Of a stretch of 46,037 nt of DNA, positions 16,365-24,450 are shown one piece after another (the first letter of the stretch is position 1; every line of letters starts with the position of its first letter). The DNA is from an uncultured Myxococcales bacterium (GTDB lineage Bacteria; Myxococcota_A; UBA9042), in NCBI GenBank assembly GCA_903896545.1, contig CAITYF010000114.1, positions 1-46,037 on the forward strand. The letters are read 5' to 3'. The position numbers and the translations under genes are program-made. The notes beneath the pieces were generated by a model. That model was given only the letters and a program-made list of their open reading frames with translations, was not told where the DNA came from and did not search any database.

Positions 16365-17186
16365 ATGGCAGGTCCGTACAGCTCGGCCCCAGATCCCTCG
16401 CGCAGCGCTCCCGTTGGGGCGCCTGCTGGTGATCCGTCGCGCGGCCCAAGTGGTCCCGGCGGTCCCGCTGGCCGCGGCGGTGATCAGGACGCGCGCAATC
16501 GCGAACCGCGTGTCAACCATCGCATCCGCGTGCCGGAAGTGCGTTTGGTCGGCGTGGAAGGCGATCAGCTGGGTATCGTCGGCATCGAAGATGCGATGCG
16601 GATGGCGACCGAACTGGGCGTTGACCTGGTGGAAGTGGCTGCGGCCGCACGCCCGCCGGTTTGCCGCTTGATGGACTACGGCAAGTTCAAATACTTGCAG
16701 AAGAAGCGCACCGCGGACGCCAAGCGTTCGGCAACGCACGTGGAAGTGAAGGAGGTCAAGCTTCGGCCCAAGACTGATCACCACGACTACGAGACCAAGA
16801 TGAACCAGGCGCGGCGCTTCCTTTCGGAAGGCAACCGCGTGAAAGTGACGGTGATGTTCCGCGGTCGTGAAATGGCGTACGCCAACACGCAGCGTGAGCG
16901 CCTGATGGAAGTTTCGGTGTTGCTGGCGGATTGTTCGGCGCTGGACGTGACCCCCAAGGTGGAAGGTCGCAATATGTCCATGATGCTGAACCCGAAGCGC
17001 TCTGGTGGTGCGGCCAAGCCCGCGCAGGAACAGGCGGCTCCGGCGCCCGCACCAGTGGCGGCGCAACCGGTTGCGCCCGCGCAGCCTGCGCATCAACCCC
17101 ATCAACCGGCGGTTCAGACGCGCGGCTCGCAAACCCGCGTGCCGGGCCCGTCCGACCGCGGACCGTCGTCAGGCGGTAACGGCTAA
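16365..17186 (+). CDS. infC: Translation initiation factor IF-3
   Basis: A 273-residue IF-3, longer than the usual ~180. A Pro/Gly/Ser-rich N-terminal extension (1-48) precedes the conserved N domain ('VNHRIRVPEVRLVGVEGDQLGIV') and C domain ('VEVKEVKLRPKTDHHDYETKMNQA' region, 'VKVTVMFRGREM'). The last ~60 residues are an Ala/Pro/Gln-rich tail, as known from the Myxococcus xanthus dsg product, an IF-3 required for normal development. Start: ATG 16365 with AAAGG upstream; the frame extends to 16266 without a site. An unusual AUU-type start, common for infC, is not needed here. It leads the classic infC-rpmI-rplT cluster. Confidence 0.93.
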   Translation: MAGPYSSAPDPSRSAPVGAPAGDPSRGPSGPGGPAGRGGDQDARNREPRVNHRIRVPEVRLVGVEGDQLGIVGIEDAMRMATELGVDLVEVAAAARPPVCRLMDYGKFKYLQKKRTADAKRSATHVEVKEVKLRPKTDHHDYETKMNQARRFLSEGNRVKVTVMFRGREMAYANTQRERLMEVSVLLADCSALDVTPKVEGRNMSMMLNPKRSGGAAKPAQEQAAPAPAPVAAQPVAPAQPAHQPHQPAVQTRGSQTRVPGPSDRGPSSGGNG

Positions 17187-17287
17187 AGAACGGGTCTTCT
17201 GACCTCAACGACCGTCGGTTTGCGGACAACTGGCGCGTTTGGAATCACACAACCGGAGACGGTTGTCGCCCGCGAATGGAGACGGCA

Positions 17288-17485
17288 ATGCCCAAGATCA
17301 AGACCCGCCGCTGCGCAGCCAAGCGCTTTCGCATCGTCGGCAACGGCCGCATCAAGTGCGGCAAGGCCAACAAGCGGCACTTGCTGTCGAATCGCACCAC
17401 CAAGCGCAAGCGTCAGCTGCGCGCGCCGGGCGTCGTCCCGGCCGGTTTGGAGCGCGCGATTCACCGTCAGATTCCGTACGGCTAG
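17288..17485 (+). CDS. rpmI: 50S ribosomal protein L35
   Basis: A 65-residue basic ribosomal protein beginning MPKIKTRRCAAKRF and containing 'LLSNRTTKRKRQLR', both hallmark L35 segments. Start: ATG 17288 with GGAG seven bases upstream; an upstream in-frame ATG at 17276 would add four unconserved residues. It lies between infC and rplT, the canonical order. Confidence 0.95.
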   Translation: MPKIKTRRCAAKRFRIVGNGRIKCGKANKRHLLSNRTTKRKRQLRAPGVVPAGLERAIHRQIPYG

Positions 17486-17513
17486 TCGGCCAGGCGTCGT
17501 GTAGCTGGCGGGC

Positions 17514-17535
17514 TCCATGTAAAAAACTGCATGGA
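17514..17535 (+). promoter_or_regulatory. Inverted repeat downstream of rpmI
   Basis: TCCATG (17514-17519) and CATGGA (17530-17535) are perfect inverted arms around an A-rich ten-base loop. With the later hairpin at 17615-17632 it sits in the rpmI-rplT spacer, where L20-type autoregulatory RNA structures are known in other bacteria. A regulatory role is inference. Confidence 0.3.
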
Positions 17536-17570
17536 AACCGCAAAAAAGCAGCATAGCGACAAGTTTTTGG

Positions 17571-17599
17571 CTGACACCGCGGGCGCCTTGGGCTAACAT
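17571..17599 (+). promoter_or_regulatory. Candidate internal promoter of rplT
   Basis: CTGACA (17571-17576, five of six to -35), a 17-base spacer, and TAACAT (17594-17599, four of six to -10). It lies about 90 bases before rplT, so rplT may be transcribed apart from infC-rpmI, with a leader that includes the hairpin at 17615-17632. Confidence 0.5.
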
Positions 17600-17614
17600 G
17601 CCCTCGCCTTCGGA

Positions 17615-17632
17615 CCCGACCATCGCGTCGGG
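17615..17632 (+). promoter_or_regulatory. Leader hairpin before rplT
   Basis: CCCGAC (17615-17620) and GTCGGG (17627-17632) form a perfect six-pair stem with a six-base loop, immediately after the candidate promoter and about 57 bases before the rplT start. It could be an L20 feedback site; there is no poly-U tract, so it is not an intrinsic terminator. Confidence 0.35.
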
Positions 17633-17689
17633 CGGCCGCAAGAGTGGCCAGACCAACCCGGTCCGGCTCGTTAGTCAGGAGAGTGTGAG

Positions 17690-18052
17690 ATGCCACGCGT
17701 CAAAAGAGGCTTTAAAGGCCGCCGTCGTCACAACAAAGTCTTGAAAATGGCCAAGGGTATGCGGGGAGCGCGTTCGCGCTTGTTCCGTACCGCCCGCGAG
17801 CAGGTCTATCGTGGCCTGAAGCTGGCTTTCAAGGAACGCAAGCGCAAGAAGCGGGAATACCGGGCGCTGTGGATTGTTCGCATCAATGCGGCGGTCCGTC
17901 AGCTCGGTACGCGGTACTCGGTGTTCGCTGGCTGGCTGAACAAGTCGGGCGTGGGCATTGACCGCAAGGCTCTCGCGGAACTTGCACTGAACGACATGGA
18001 TGCGTTCAAGGCCGTCTTCGAGCGTGTTCGGGCGCTCGGTTCTGCGGCCTGA
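17690..18052 (+). CDS. rplT: 50S ribosomal protein L20
   Basis: A 120-residue basic protein with the L20 hallmarks 'MPRVKRGFKGRRRHNKVLKMAKG' region, 'AREQVYRGLKLAFKERK' and 'WIVRINAAVRQLGTRYS'. It binds 23S rRNA early in 50S assembly and in several bacteria represses its own operon by binding a leader RNA. ATG 17690 follows a clear AGGAG. The 204-base spacer before it contains a candidate promoter and two inverted repeats. Confidence 0.96.
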   Translation: MPRVKRGFKGRRRHNKVLKMAKGMRGARSRLFRTAREQVYRGLKLAFKERKRKKREYRALWIVRINAAVRQLGTRYSVFAGWLNKSGVGIDRKALAELALNDMDAFKAVFERVRALGSAA

Positions 18053-18240
18053 TAGCAGCCTGTTGCACGCATCTGGGCGACCAGGCGCGTTATGTGTGGG
18101 CAGTGTCTGTGCAAGAATCAGTGTCTGGTTCGGAAAGTGTGGGTACAGAACGTGTTTTACGGGCTCAGTCATCAGGCAAGGCTGTGCTTCTGCTCTCTGG
18201 ATGCGTGCGGGTAAGTGCCCGTTCCGCTTCCGTGTATCTT

Positions 18241-18262
18241 GATCGCTCCTAACGGGGCGATC
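18241..18262. terminator. Stem-loop in the rplT-ihfA spacer (possible terminator)
   Basis: GATCGCTCC and GGGGCGATC pair over nine positions (one G-U) around a TAAC tetraloop. No T run follows on either strand, so it is not a canonical intrinsic terminator. It may still end the rplT transcript or protect an mRNA end. Confidence 0.35.
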
Positions 18263-18323
18263 GGTCCCCTGCGGCCCCCGATGACAACGACCTGACGTTG
18301 TGGCGAGCGGCGGCACCGGGCCA

Positions 18324-18386
18324 AACCTGAACAGCGGTAGTGGACCGCCGGACGGGATAAACCTGAAGGAACAGGATCAACCTGAA
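18324..18386 (+). repeat. Three AACCTGAA direct repeats upstream of ihfA
   Basis: The octamer AACCTGAA occurs at 18324-18331, 18360-18367 and 18379-18386, spaced 36 and 19 bases, ending 18 bases before the ihfA start. They could be operator sites or lie in the leader RNA; nothing else supports a binding protein. Confidence 0.45.
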
Positions 18387-18403
18387 GAAGTGAGGACTTA
18401 GCC

Positions 18404-18682
18404 ATGACGAAGGCAGACATCATCGAGACCGTGTACGACAAACTGGGCGGCTACTCCAAGCGCGAAGCGGCCGAACTGGTCGAGATCGTGTTCGAGACGC
18501 TCAAGGACACCTTGGCGAAGTCGGAGAAGGTCAAGATCTCCGGTTTTGGCAACTTCGTCGTGCGCGAGAAGAAGGCCCGCATGGGTCGCAACCCGCAGAC
18601 CAAGAAGCCGATTGAAATCTCGGCCCGCAAGGTGCTGACGTTCAAGCCGTCGCAGGTCCTGAAGACGACGCTGAACAAGTAA
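18404..18682 (+). CDS. ihfA: Integration host factor alpha subunit
   Basis: A 92-residue DNA-bending protein of the HU/IHF family. The alpha-subunit signature is clear: 'GFGNFVVREKKARMGRNPQT' with 'ISARKVLTFKPSQVLK', the arm that carries the intercalating Pro. It forms a heterodimer with IhfB and shapes promoters and recombination sites. Its position next to a merR-type gene matches the ...pheT-ihfA-merR order of other proteobacteria, supporting alpha rather than beta. An intrinsic terminator follows at 18704-18748. Confidence 0.92.
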   Translation: MTKADIIETVYDKLGGYSKREAAELVEIVFETLKDTLAKSEKVKISGFGNFVVREKKARMGRNPQTKKPIEISARKVLTFKPSQVLKTTLNK

Positions 18683-18703
18683 GTTCCGCGCTCTGTTCGA
18701 CGC

Positions 18704-18748
18704 CAAGCCAGTCGCCTCCTCGTGAGCCGGCTGGCTTGTCGCGTTTTT
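18704..18748 (+). terminator. Intrinsic terminator after ihfA
   Basis: CAAGCCAG (18704-18711) pairs fully with CTGGCTTG (18731-18738), followed within five bases by TTTTT (18744-18748). It separates ihfA from the downstream merR gene. Confidence 0.72.
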
Positions 18749-18817
18749 GCCCATTTGCCTGGAAGGCCGCCGTGGCGAATTCCGCCAAACCTGCTACCCT
18801 CGCTGCCGGAGGTTCTC

Positions 18818-19354
18818 ATGGCTCAGGAATTGCCGATCGTTCTGCCGGAAGGGCGTAAGGTCCCGGACAAGCACTTCTTTCGCATTGGCGAAGTGGCGGA
18901 TATGTTGGGTGTCGAGCCGCACGTCGTGCGCTTTTGGCAGCAACAGTTCCCGCAGGTGCGGCCGGAGCGGTCGAGTACTGGGCGGCTGCTGTTTGGGCGT
19001 CCGGCGCTGGCGCGGCTGGCGCGGATTCGCGCGCTGCTCTACGACGAAGGCTTCACGATCGCGGGTGCCAAAAAGGCGTTGGCGCACGACGCGGCACCGC
19101 CCAAGCCACCTGAAGTCGTGTATGTCGAGACGAAAGTTGCGCAACCGCATGACGACACGGCGGAAGTGGCGCTTCGGGCGGAAGCCGACCGGCTGGGCCG
19201 CGAGTTGCGATCGCTGGAAGCGCGGCTGGCGGCGTCGGAAGCCAGTGAGGCGGCCGTTCGACGTCAGCTCGCTGGTGCAGAAGCTAGGTTGGACGCGGAG
19301 TTGCGCGCGGCGCTCGGCGAGGTCGAAGCGCTCCTGACCGTCTGGCCGAACTGA
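18818..19354 (+). CDS. MerR-family transcriptional regulator
   Basis: A 178-residue regulator with an N-terminal winged helix-turn-helix at about 18-85 ('FFRIGEVADMLGVEPHVVRFW', 'RRL/LFGRPALARLARIRALLYDEGFTIAGAKK'). The rest is an Ala/Glu/Arg-rich coiled coil (110-170), as in the MerR proteins found beside ihfA. No Cys residues for metal sensing are present, so it is not a mercury-type sensor. Start: ATG 18818 with GGAGG eight bases upstream; the open frame back to 18722 runs through the terminator. The target is unknown. Confidence 0.87.
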   Translation: MAQELPIVLPEGRKVPDKHFFRIGEVADMLGVEPHVVRFWQQQFPQVRPERSSTGRLLFGRPALARLARIRALLYDEGFTIAGAKKALAHDAAPPKPPEVVYVETKVAQPHDDTAEVALRAEADRLGRELRSLEARLAASEASEAAVRRQLAGAEARLDAELRAALGEVEALLTVWPN

Positions 19355-19456
19355 CCTGCCTGAAATGACGAATCTCGCGTCGGCCGGTATGGGATCTGGC
19401 CGTGCCTTGTGCTATTCACCGCGACCCCGCGCATGCGGCCTTGATTCGGAACGACG

Positions 19457-20164
19457 ATGGAACTGGACACTTTGCCGGCTGCACCGGTGGACAAGCACGA
19501 CGCTGAACGCGAGAACCGCGCGCGGGAAATCTGCGGGCAGCTGCTCATCGATCGCTGGGTGGCCAAGCGGCAATGCCGCGATTTGCTCCTGGACGACGAA
19601 CTGCGCGCGATGGTCGGTCGGCGCTTGGACGGCGTCGGTCTGGAACTCGTCGAGTCGTTCAGCTCGGATTACTTCGCCGTTCGCCTGCGCCGCGATATTG
19701 AAGCGGACATTCGGTTGGACTGGGCGACCAACGCGCGTGTGCCGCGCGGTGCCGTCGCGCTGCTGGTGATTCTGTGGGCCAAGTTGGTGCTGCCCAAGCG
19801 CATCGCGTCGACGGAAGCGGCGCTGGCTCGGCAAAATCCCGCAGCGCCGGTGGATCCCAACGCGCCGGTCGAAGGACCGATTTCCCTGACGCGCGGTGCC
19901 CTGTACGCGGAATTTGGCCGCAAGTTCGGCATGACTGCGTTTGCGCGCTACTTGGGGCAGCTGAAAACTGCTGGATTTGTTCGTGAAGATCGCCGCGGCA
20001 ACTTGACGGAAGGTCCAGTGCTGGATCTGCTGATCGATGGCGTGCAGATGGCGCAGAAGCTGCGCGATTCTGTGCTGTGGGACGTGCTGGAGCGTGGCGG
20101 CGTGGACATGCCGGAACCGGCGGACACGGACGACGGCGACGATCTGGGCGACGACGAGGACTGA
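19457..20164 (+). CDS. MukE/JetB-like partner of an SMC ATPase
   Basis: A 235-residue predicted cytoplasmic protein with winged-helix-like character ('RGALYAEFGRKFGMTAFARYLGQLKTAGFVRED') and a strongly acidic C-terminus ('DTDDGDDLGDDED'). It ends four bases before the SMC-like ATPase gene, the usual arrangement of the MukE/MksE/JetB (DUF4194-like) subunits of bacterial condensin-type complexes. Sequence similarity to these is only topological by eye; the call rests on the neighbour and fold pattern. No kleisin (MukF/MksF/JetA/ScpA) gene is seen beside it. The ATG at 19457 has GGAA upstream. Confidence 0.55.
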   Translation: MELDTLPAAPVDKHDAERENRAREICGQLLIDRWVAKRQCRDLLLDDELRAMVGRRLDGVGLELVESFSSDYFAVRLRRDIEADIRLDWATNARVPRGAVALLVILWAKLVLPKRIASTEAALARQNPAAPVDPNAPVEGPISLTRGALYAEFGRKFGMTAFARYLGQLKTAGFVREDRRGNLTEGPVLDLLIDGVQMAQKLRDSVLWDVLERGGVDMPEPADTDDGDDLGDDED

Positions 20165-20168
20165 GCCA

Positions 20169-22961
20169 ATGTTTACCTTCAAGTGGCTCGAATTGATGAA
20201 CTGGGACTTCTGGGGGCACATCCGCCTGCCGGTTGACGAGCAAGTTGTGCTCATTGCTGGGCCCAACGGTTCCGGCAAGACGACGCTGTTGGATGCGTTG
20301 CGCGTGCTGTTGAACGCCCGCAAGTTGTCGACCGCGCGGAAGATGCCGCAGTACCTGCGCGATGACACCGGCGTGGCGATCGTCAAAGCGGTCGTGAGCA
20401 ATCCGCTCAAGCGCGGCACTGGGCGTCGGCCGTTTTCAAGCCGCGGTTTGTACGATGAAGACGTGACGCTGGCCTGCATTCTGGAGCGCAAGCAGGGGCA
20501 GTGGCAGCGTCGGTACCACATTCTGTCGGGCGATGCGTCGATCGAGCAGCTGCGCGCGGCGCCGCACGGCATGGGACCCGAGGAGTATTCGCGGGCGCTG
20601 GAAGAAGCGGGGACGCCGCGGACGCTCCTGAAGATTTTGGCGCTCGAACAGGGTGAAACCCACAAGCTGGCGCAGCGTACGCCCGAACAACTGCTTGAGT
20701 ACGTTCTGGAATTACAGGGCGACAAGCAGGTGCTCGATCGCTACTCGGACGCGCGCGGCACGTACCTGGCGGGTGAACGCGAGCTGGAGCAGTTTGATAA
20801 CCGCTTAAAGACGATGGCGCTGCACGTCGACGTCCTGCGTCGCGACGCCGACCAGTACCGCGAGTACCAGTCACTGGTGGAGCAGGAAGTCGAGTTGCGC
20901 GACATCCGGTTGCCAGCGGCGCGGCTCAAGGCCGTGATCCGCGAGTTGGCCGATCTGGCGCGTGAGCTGGAGCGCGCCGAGGCGCTGTTGAAGTCCGCGG
21001 AAGGGACGCTGCACGGGTTCACCGGCGAAGCGGAGACGCTGCAAGCGGACTCGGAGACGATCAAGAAGCGCATCGAGCAGACGCGTGCCGACTACCAGAC
21101 GCTGATGAAAGAGAAAGAGCGGCTGGACGGCGAGCACCGCGATCTGAAGCGGTACGAAGGCGAACTGGCGGAACTGGGACCGACGCAAGCGGCGGACTTG
21201 GTCGCGATCGAAGCGCTGAAAGCGGAGCGCGAGAAGCACGTGGCGGCGGAAGCGGGCACGCGGCGGCAGCTGGGCGAGGCCATCGAGCAGATCAGTCGGC
21301 TGCGCGCCGAGCTGTCGTCACTGGACACGGGGCACTCACGGCGTTCGCCACCGGAGAATTCCCAGCAAGTGCTGCGCGAATTGAGCCGCGAAGGCATCAA
21401 CGGCACGCTTGTCGCGGACTGTTTGGAGATTCAGGATCCGCATTGGCAGGTCGCGGTCGAGTCGATTCTCGGTTCGGCGCGTTTCACGGTGCTTGTCGAT
21501 CCACAGCACGAGTTGAGTGGCCGCAAAGTGGGTCAGCGGCTGAAGTACCGCAACTACATCGCAGCGTGGGAGCCGTCCAAGCGGCATCCCGTGCGCGCGG
21601 GATCGGCGCTGTCGGTCGTGACGCTGACGGACGCGCGCCTGCCGGAATACATCGTGCAGATGCTGGCCAGCGTGCAGTTGGTGAACTCGGTGGAAGAAGG
21701 CCACAAGCTCGGCCGCCAGACCAGTATCACGCCGGACGGTTATCGCCAGGATACGCGCGGTGGCATTTTCGTGGGCACGAGCGATCTGTACTGCGGCACG
21801 TCCGCGGGCGGTCATCGCAAAGCGCAGGTGGAGAGCGAGCTGGGCAAACTGCGGCAGCTTCGCGAGAGCCTGGAAGCGTCGACCGCGCCCACTTCGCGGC
21901 GGATCGCGGCGATCGACGAGCAATTGGTACAGGCGCGGGTGGCGGATCGACTGCTCCTGAAGATCGGCGATCCCACGGTGCTGCGCGAGAAGATCGAGAA
22001 GCTCGTCGGCGAACGGCGTTCGATTTCTGAGCGTCTCGTCGCGATGTTGGGCGCCGTAGACTCTGATAACGCGTTGGTGTTGGACAAACAGCAGCGCGTG
22101 GCGCTTCTGGAATACCGCAACCGCGAGGCGCTGCTCGAACGCGATCGCGCGCGGACAACCGTCGGCACCGTGAATGCCAGGCACGCGCGGCTGCAGCTGG
22201 AATATGAGGAACTGCGCCTACAGGTGCGGCCGGAAATGCAGACGGACGCGGCGCTTGAGCTGCTGGAGTCCGAGATTTCCCTCATCGAGCGGCTGAATCT
22301 GCTGCGTGAACGGGTGCAGCGCTTTGAGGGCAACCGCGATTCGCGCGCGCTTCAGGTCTGGGAGCGTGCGGCGTCGGAGCTGCAGGACCACGAGCGCGCG
22401 CTGGTGTCGCAACGTCGTGAGTTGGCTGCGGGTGCTGACGAGTTGAAGATGGCGCGGCAGGCGTACAAGCGCGTGGTGCAGGAGACGATTCGTCGTTACC
22501 GTACCAATGTGACCCGGCTTGGCGAGCTGTGCCGCGTGGAAGTGCAGGTGAAGATTCCGGGCGCCGAGTTTCTCAAGGATGAAAACGACGATCTGATTGG
22601 CAAAGCCGGCTTGGAAGTGCGGATCGGCTTTGACGGCAAGAAGCCGGTCGCGGTGGACGATCCGAAGCTGTCCGGCGGTCAGTCGGTCGTGGCGTCCCTG
22701 ATTCTGCTGATGGCGCTGACGATGCAAGAAGGCGAGTCGGCTGCGGGCTTCTTCATTCTGGACGAGCCGTTCGCGCACTTGTCCGTCGAGCGCATTGATG
22801 AGGTGGCGCGGTTTCTGACCGTGACGCGCGCGCAGTTCCTCATCACGACGCCAACGACGCACAACCTGCTTGTCTACAACCCAGCGGGTCTCACGCTGAA
22901 CCTGCGCAAGAAAGGCGCGACCGAACGCCACGCACCGGTGCCGACCTTCCTGCGGCGGTAG
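20169..22961 (+). CDS. SMC/MukB-like coiled-coil ATPase
   Basis: A 930-residue SMC-type ATPase. Walker A 'GPNGSGKTT' lies at 31-39; long coiled coils flank a hinge-like globular region around 405-555 ('VADCLEIQDPHWQVAVESIL', 'GRKVGQRLKYRNYIAAW'); the signature 'LSGGQ' (about 834) and Walker B 'FFILDEPFAHLS' (about 860) sit near the C-terminus. This is the head-coil-hinge-coil-head order of SMC, MukB, MksB and JetC, which load and extrude DNA. It starts at ATG 20169, four bases after its partner gene. It is shorter than SMC (~1200) or MukB (~1480). Whether it serves chromosome segregation or Wadjet-like plasmid defence cannot be told; no topoisomerase-like JetD is present. Confidence 0.82.
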   Translation: MFTFKWLELMNWDFWGHIRLPVDEQVVLIAGPNGSGKTTLLDALRVLLNARKLSTARKMPQYLRDDTGVAIVKAVVSNPLKRGTGRRPFSSRGLYDEDVTLACILERKQGQWQRRYHILSGDASIEQLRAAPHGMGPEEYSRALEEAGTPRTLLKILALEQGETHKLAQRTPEQLLEYVLELQGDKQVLDRYSDARGTYLAGERELEQFDNRLKTMALHVDVLRRDADQYREYQSLVEQEVELRDIRLPAARLKAVIRELADLARELERAEALLKSAEGTLHGFTGEAETLQADSETIKKRIEQTRADYQTLMKEKERLDGEHRDLKRYEGELAELGPTQAADLVAIEALKAEREKHVAAEAGTRRQLGEAIEQISRLRAELSSLDTGHSRRSPPENSQQVLRELSREGINGTLVADCLEIQDPHWQVAVESILGSARFTVLVDPQHELSGRKVGQRLKYRNYIAAWEPSKRHPVRAGSALSVVTLTDARLPEYIVQMLASVQLVNSVEEGHKLGRQTSITPDGYRQDTRGGIFVGTSDLYCGTSAGGHRKAQVESELGKLRQLRESLEASTAPTSRRIAAIDEQLVQARVADRLLLKIGDPTVLREKIEKLVGERRSISERLVAMLGAVDSDNALVLDKQQRVALLEYRNREALLERDRARTTVGTVNARHARLQLEYEELRLQVRPEMQTDAALELLESEISLIERLNLLRERVQRFEGNRDSRALQVWERAASELQDHERALVSQRRELAAGADELKMARQAYKRVVQETIRRYRTNVTRLGELCRVEVQVKIPGAEFLKDENDDLIGKAGLEVRIGFDGKKPVAVDDPKLSGGQSVVASLILLMALTMQEGESAAGFFILDEPFAHLSVERIDEVARFLTVTRAQFLITTPTTHNLLVYNPAGLTLNLRKKGATERHAPVPTFLRR

Positions 22962-22964
22962 CCT

Positions 22965-24314
22965 GTGTCGCGTCCCGAACCACCGTCTGAAGTCCGCGGT
23001 CTGCTGATTCTCGCGGCGCCGTTGGTCGTTGCCCAGCTGGCGCAGATGGCGATGGGCGTCGTTGGCACGATGGTCGCTGGACAACTCGGCGTGCGGCAGT
23101 TGGCGGCGCAGGGGCTGGGCGCGACGGCGTTTTCGATGATCCTCATCATGGCGTTTGGCCTCATGGCGGGACTTGATCCGCACGTGGCGCGCGCCGTCGG
23201 TGAGGGCAATCCGCAGCGGGCGGGGCGGCTGTTTTACCAGGGGCTGTGGACGGCGACGCTGGGCGCGCTACCCCTCATTGCGCTCATCGTCCTCTCCGGT
23301 CGCGCCCTGCGCTGGATGGGGCAGGATCCGCGGCTCATGGACGACGTCGACATCTATCTCGACTGGTCGGCCATTGGCATCCTGCCCGCCATGTGGTTCG
23401 CCGCCTCACGCTCCTTTCTCTCGGCGATCGGTCAACCGACCGTCGTGATGCGCGCTGCGCTCGTTTCCAACGTGATTCACGCGATCATCTGCCTGTGGCT
23501 CGGACTTGGCGGCTTTGGCGTGCCGCGGATGGGGATGAAAGGCATCGCGTTGGCGTCGGTGATTGGGCGCGTGCTCATGGTGCTCCTGCTCTGGGCGGGG
23601 ATTCGCTTTAGCCGTTCTCTTGCCGAGTTTCGCTCGCCATTCGCTTGGCCGGAGTGGCCGCTGTTGCACACCGTGCTGCGTTCAGGCCTGCCGTTGGCGC
23701 TGCAGTACGGGTTAGAAGCGTCGGGCTTTGCGCTCGTCACGTTCTGGATGGGACTTCTGGGACCGGAGCTGCTCGCCGCGCACGAAGTGGCGCTGAATCT
23801 CTCCGCGCTCGCCTTCCAAGTGCCGTTCGCGCTGTCGACCGCCGCCGCGATGCGCGTCGGGCACGCGATCGGTCGCCGGGATGAACCCGGTCTCGCGCGC
23901 GCTGGCTGGACCGCGCTCCGCGTGGGCGTGGGCTACTCCGTGATTTCCGGCGCGCTCATGATGCTCTTCCGCGAACCGATGGCGCGCCTTTACTTGCCGC
24001 ACGCGGATCCCGGCGTGCTCTCAGTGACCTGCCATTTCCTCGCAATTGCCGCGGCGTTTCAGTTGGCCGACGGCGCCCAAGCCATCGGTTTTGGCGTCCT
24101 GCGTGGCTTGGACGACACGCGCGTGCCGGTCCTGTTCAACCTGCTGGGATTCAGCCTGCTCGGATTGCCACTCGCGTACTGGCAGGTCTTCGTGCTGCAC
24201 AACGACGCTGCGTGGCTATGGTGGGGCTTGTCGGTAGCGCTCGGTGTCGTCGCGCTCTCGCTGGCGCTGCGTTTCGCGTGGCTGGTGCGGGTGCGTCGTC
24301 GGTCGGTCACCTAA
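22965..24314 (+). CDS. MATE-family multidrug/cation antiporter
   Basis: A 449-residue integral membrane protein with twelve predicted hydrophobic helices in two similar halves, beginning 'EVRGLLILAAPLVVAQLAQMAMGVVGTMVAGQLG', the typical first MATE helix with its 'PLVxxQLxQ' pattern. Such transporters export toxic cations in exchange for H+ or Na+. It starts at GTG 22965, three bases after the SMC gene, so it may be read from the same transcript although a functional link is not obvious. The substrate is unknown (NorM/DinF-like). Confidence 0.9.
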   Translation: MSRPEPPSEVRGLLILAAPLVVAQLAQMAMGVVGTMVAGQLGVRQLAAQGLGATAFSMILIMAFGLMAGLDPHVARAVGEGNPQRAGRLFYQGLWTATLGALPLIALIVLSGRALRWMGQDPRLMDDVDIYLDWSAIGILPAMWFAASRSFLSAIGQPTVVMRAALVSNVIHAIICLWLGLGGFGVPRMGMKGIALASVIGRVLMVLLLWAGIRFSRSLAEFRSPFAWPEWPLLHTVLRSGLPLALQYGLEASGFALVTFWMGLLGPELLAAHEVALNLSALAFQVPFALSTAAAMRVGHAIGRRDEPGLARAGWTALRVGVGYSVISGALMMLFREPMARLYLPHADPGVLSVTCHFLAIAAAFQLADGAQAIGFGVLRGLDDTRVPVLFNLLGFSLLGLPLAYWQVFVLHNDAAWLWWGLSVALGVVALSLALRFAWLVRVRRRSVT

Positions 24315-24450
24315 CGACACATCCTGACCCTATTCGAATTCCAAACGGAACACGGTGCGACCTGTCGCATCTCGGACTAAACACGACGACCTTTGTCCAA
24401 CACCAAACTCTGTGGCTCAAGCCTGTTGCCCTCTCGGACTGGGACCACGA

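Larger units (their letters stand above)
18053..18403. other. 351-base non-coding spacer between rplT and ihfA
   Basis: No open frame with a recognisable product or ribosome site was found. It contains a nine-pair hairpin (18241-18262) and three copies of AACCTGAA (18324, 18360, 18379) just before ihfA. In many proteobacteria pheS and pheT lie exactly here; no remnant of either was recognised. Confidence 0.6.

Noticed and set aside
19457..22961. Type I Wadjet (JetABCD) defence system.
   Set aside because: JetA-like kleisin and JetD-like nuclease subunit are absent; only the JetB/JetC-like pair is present.
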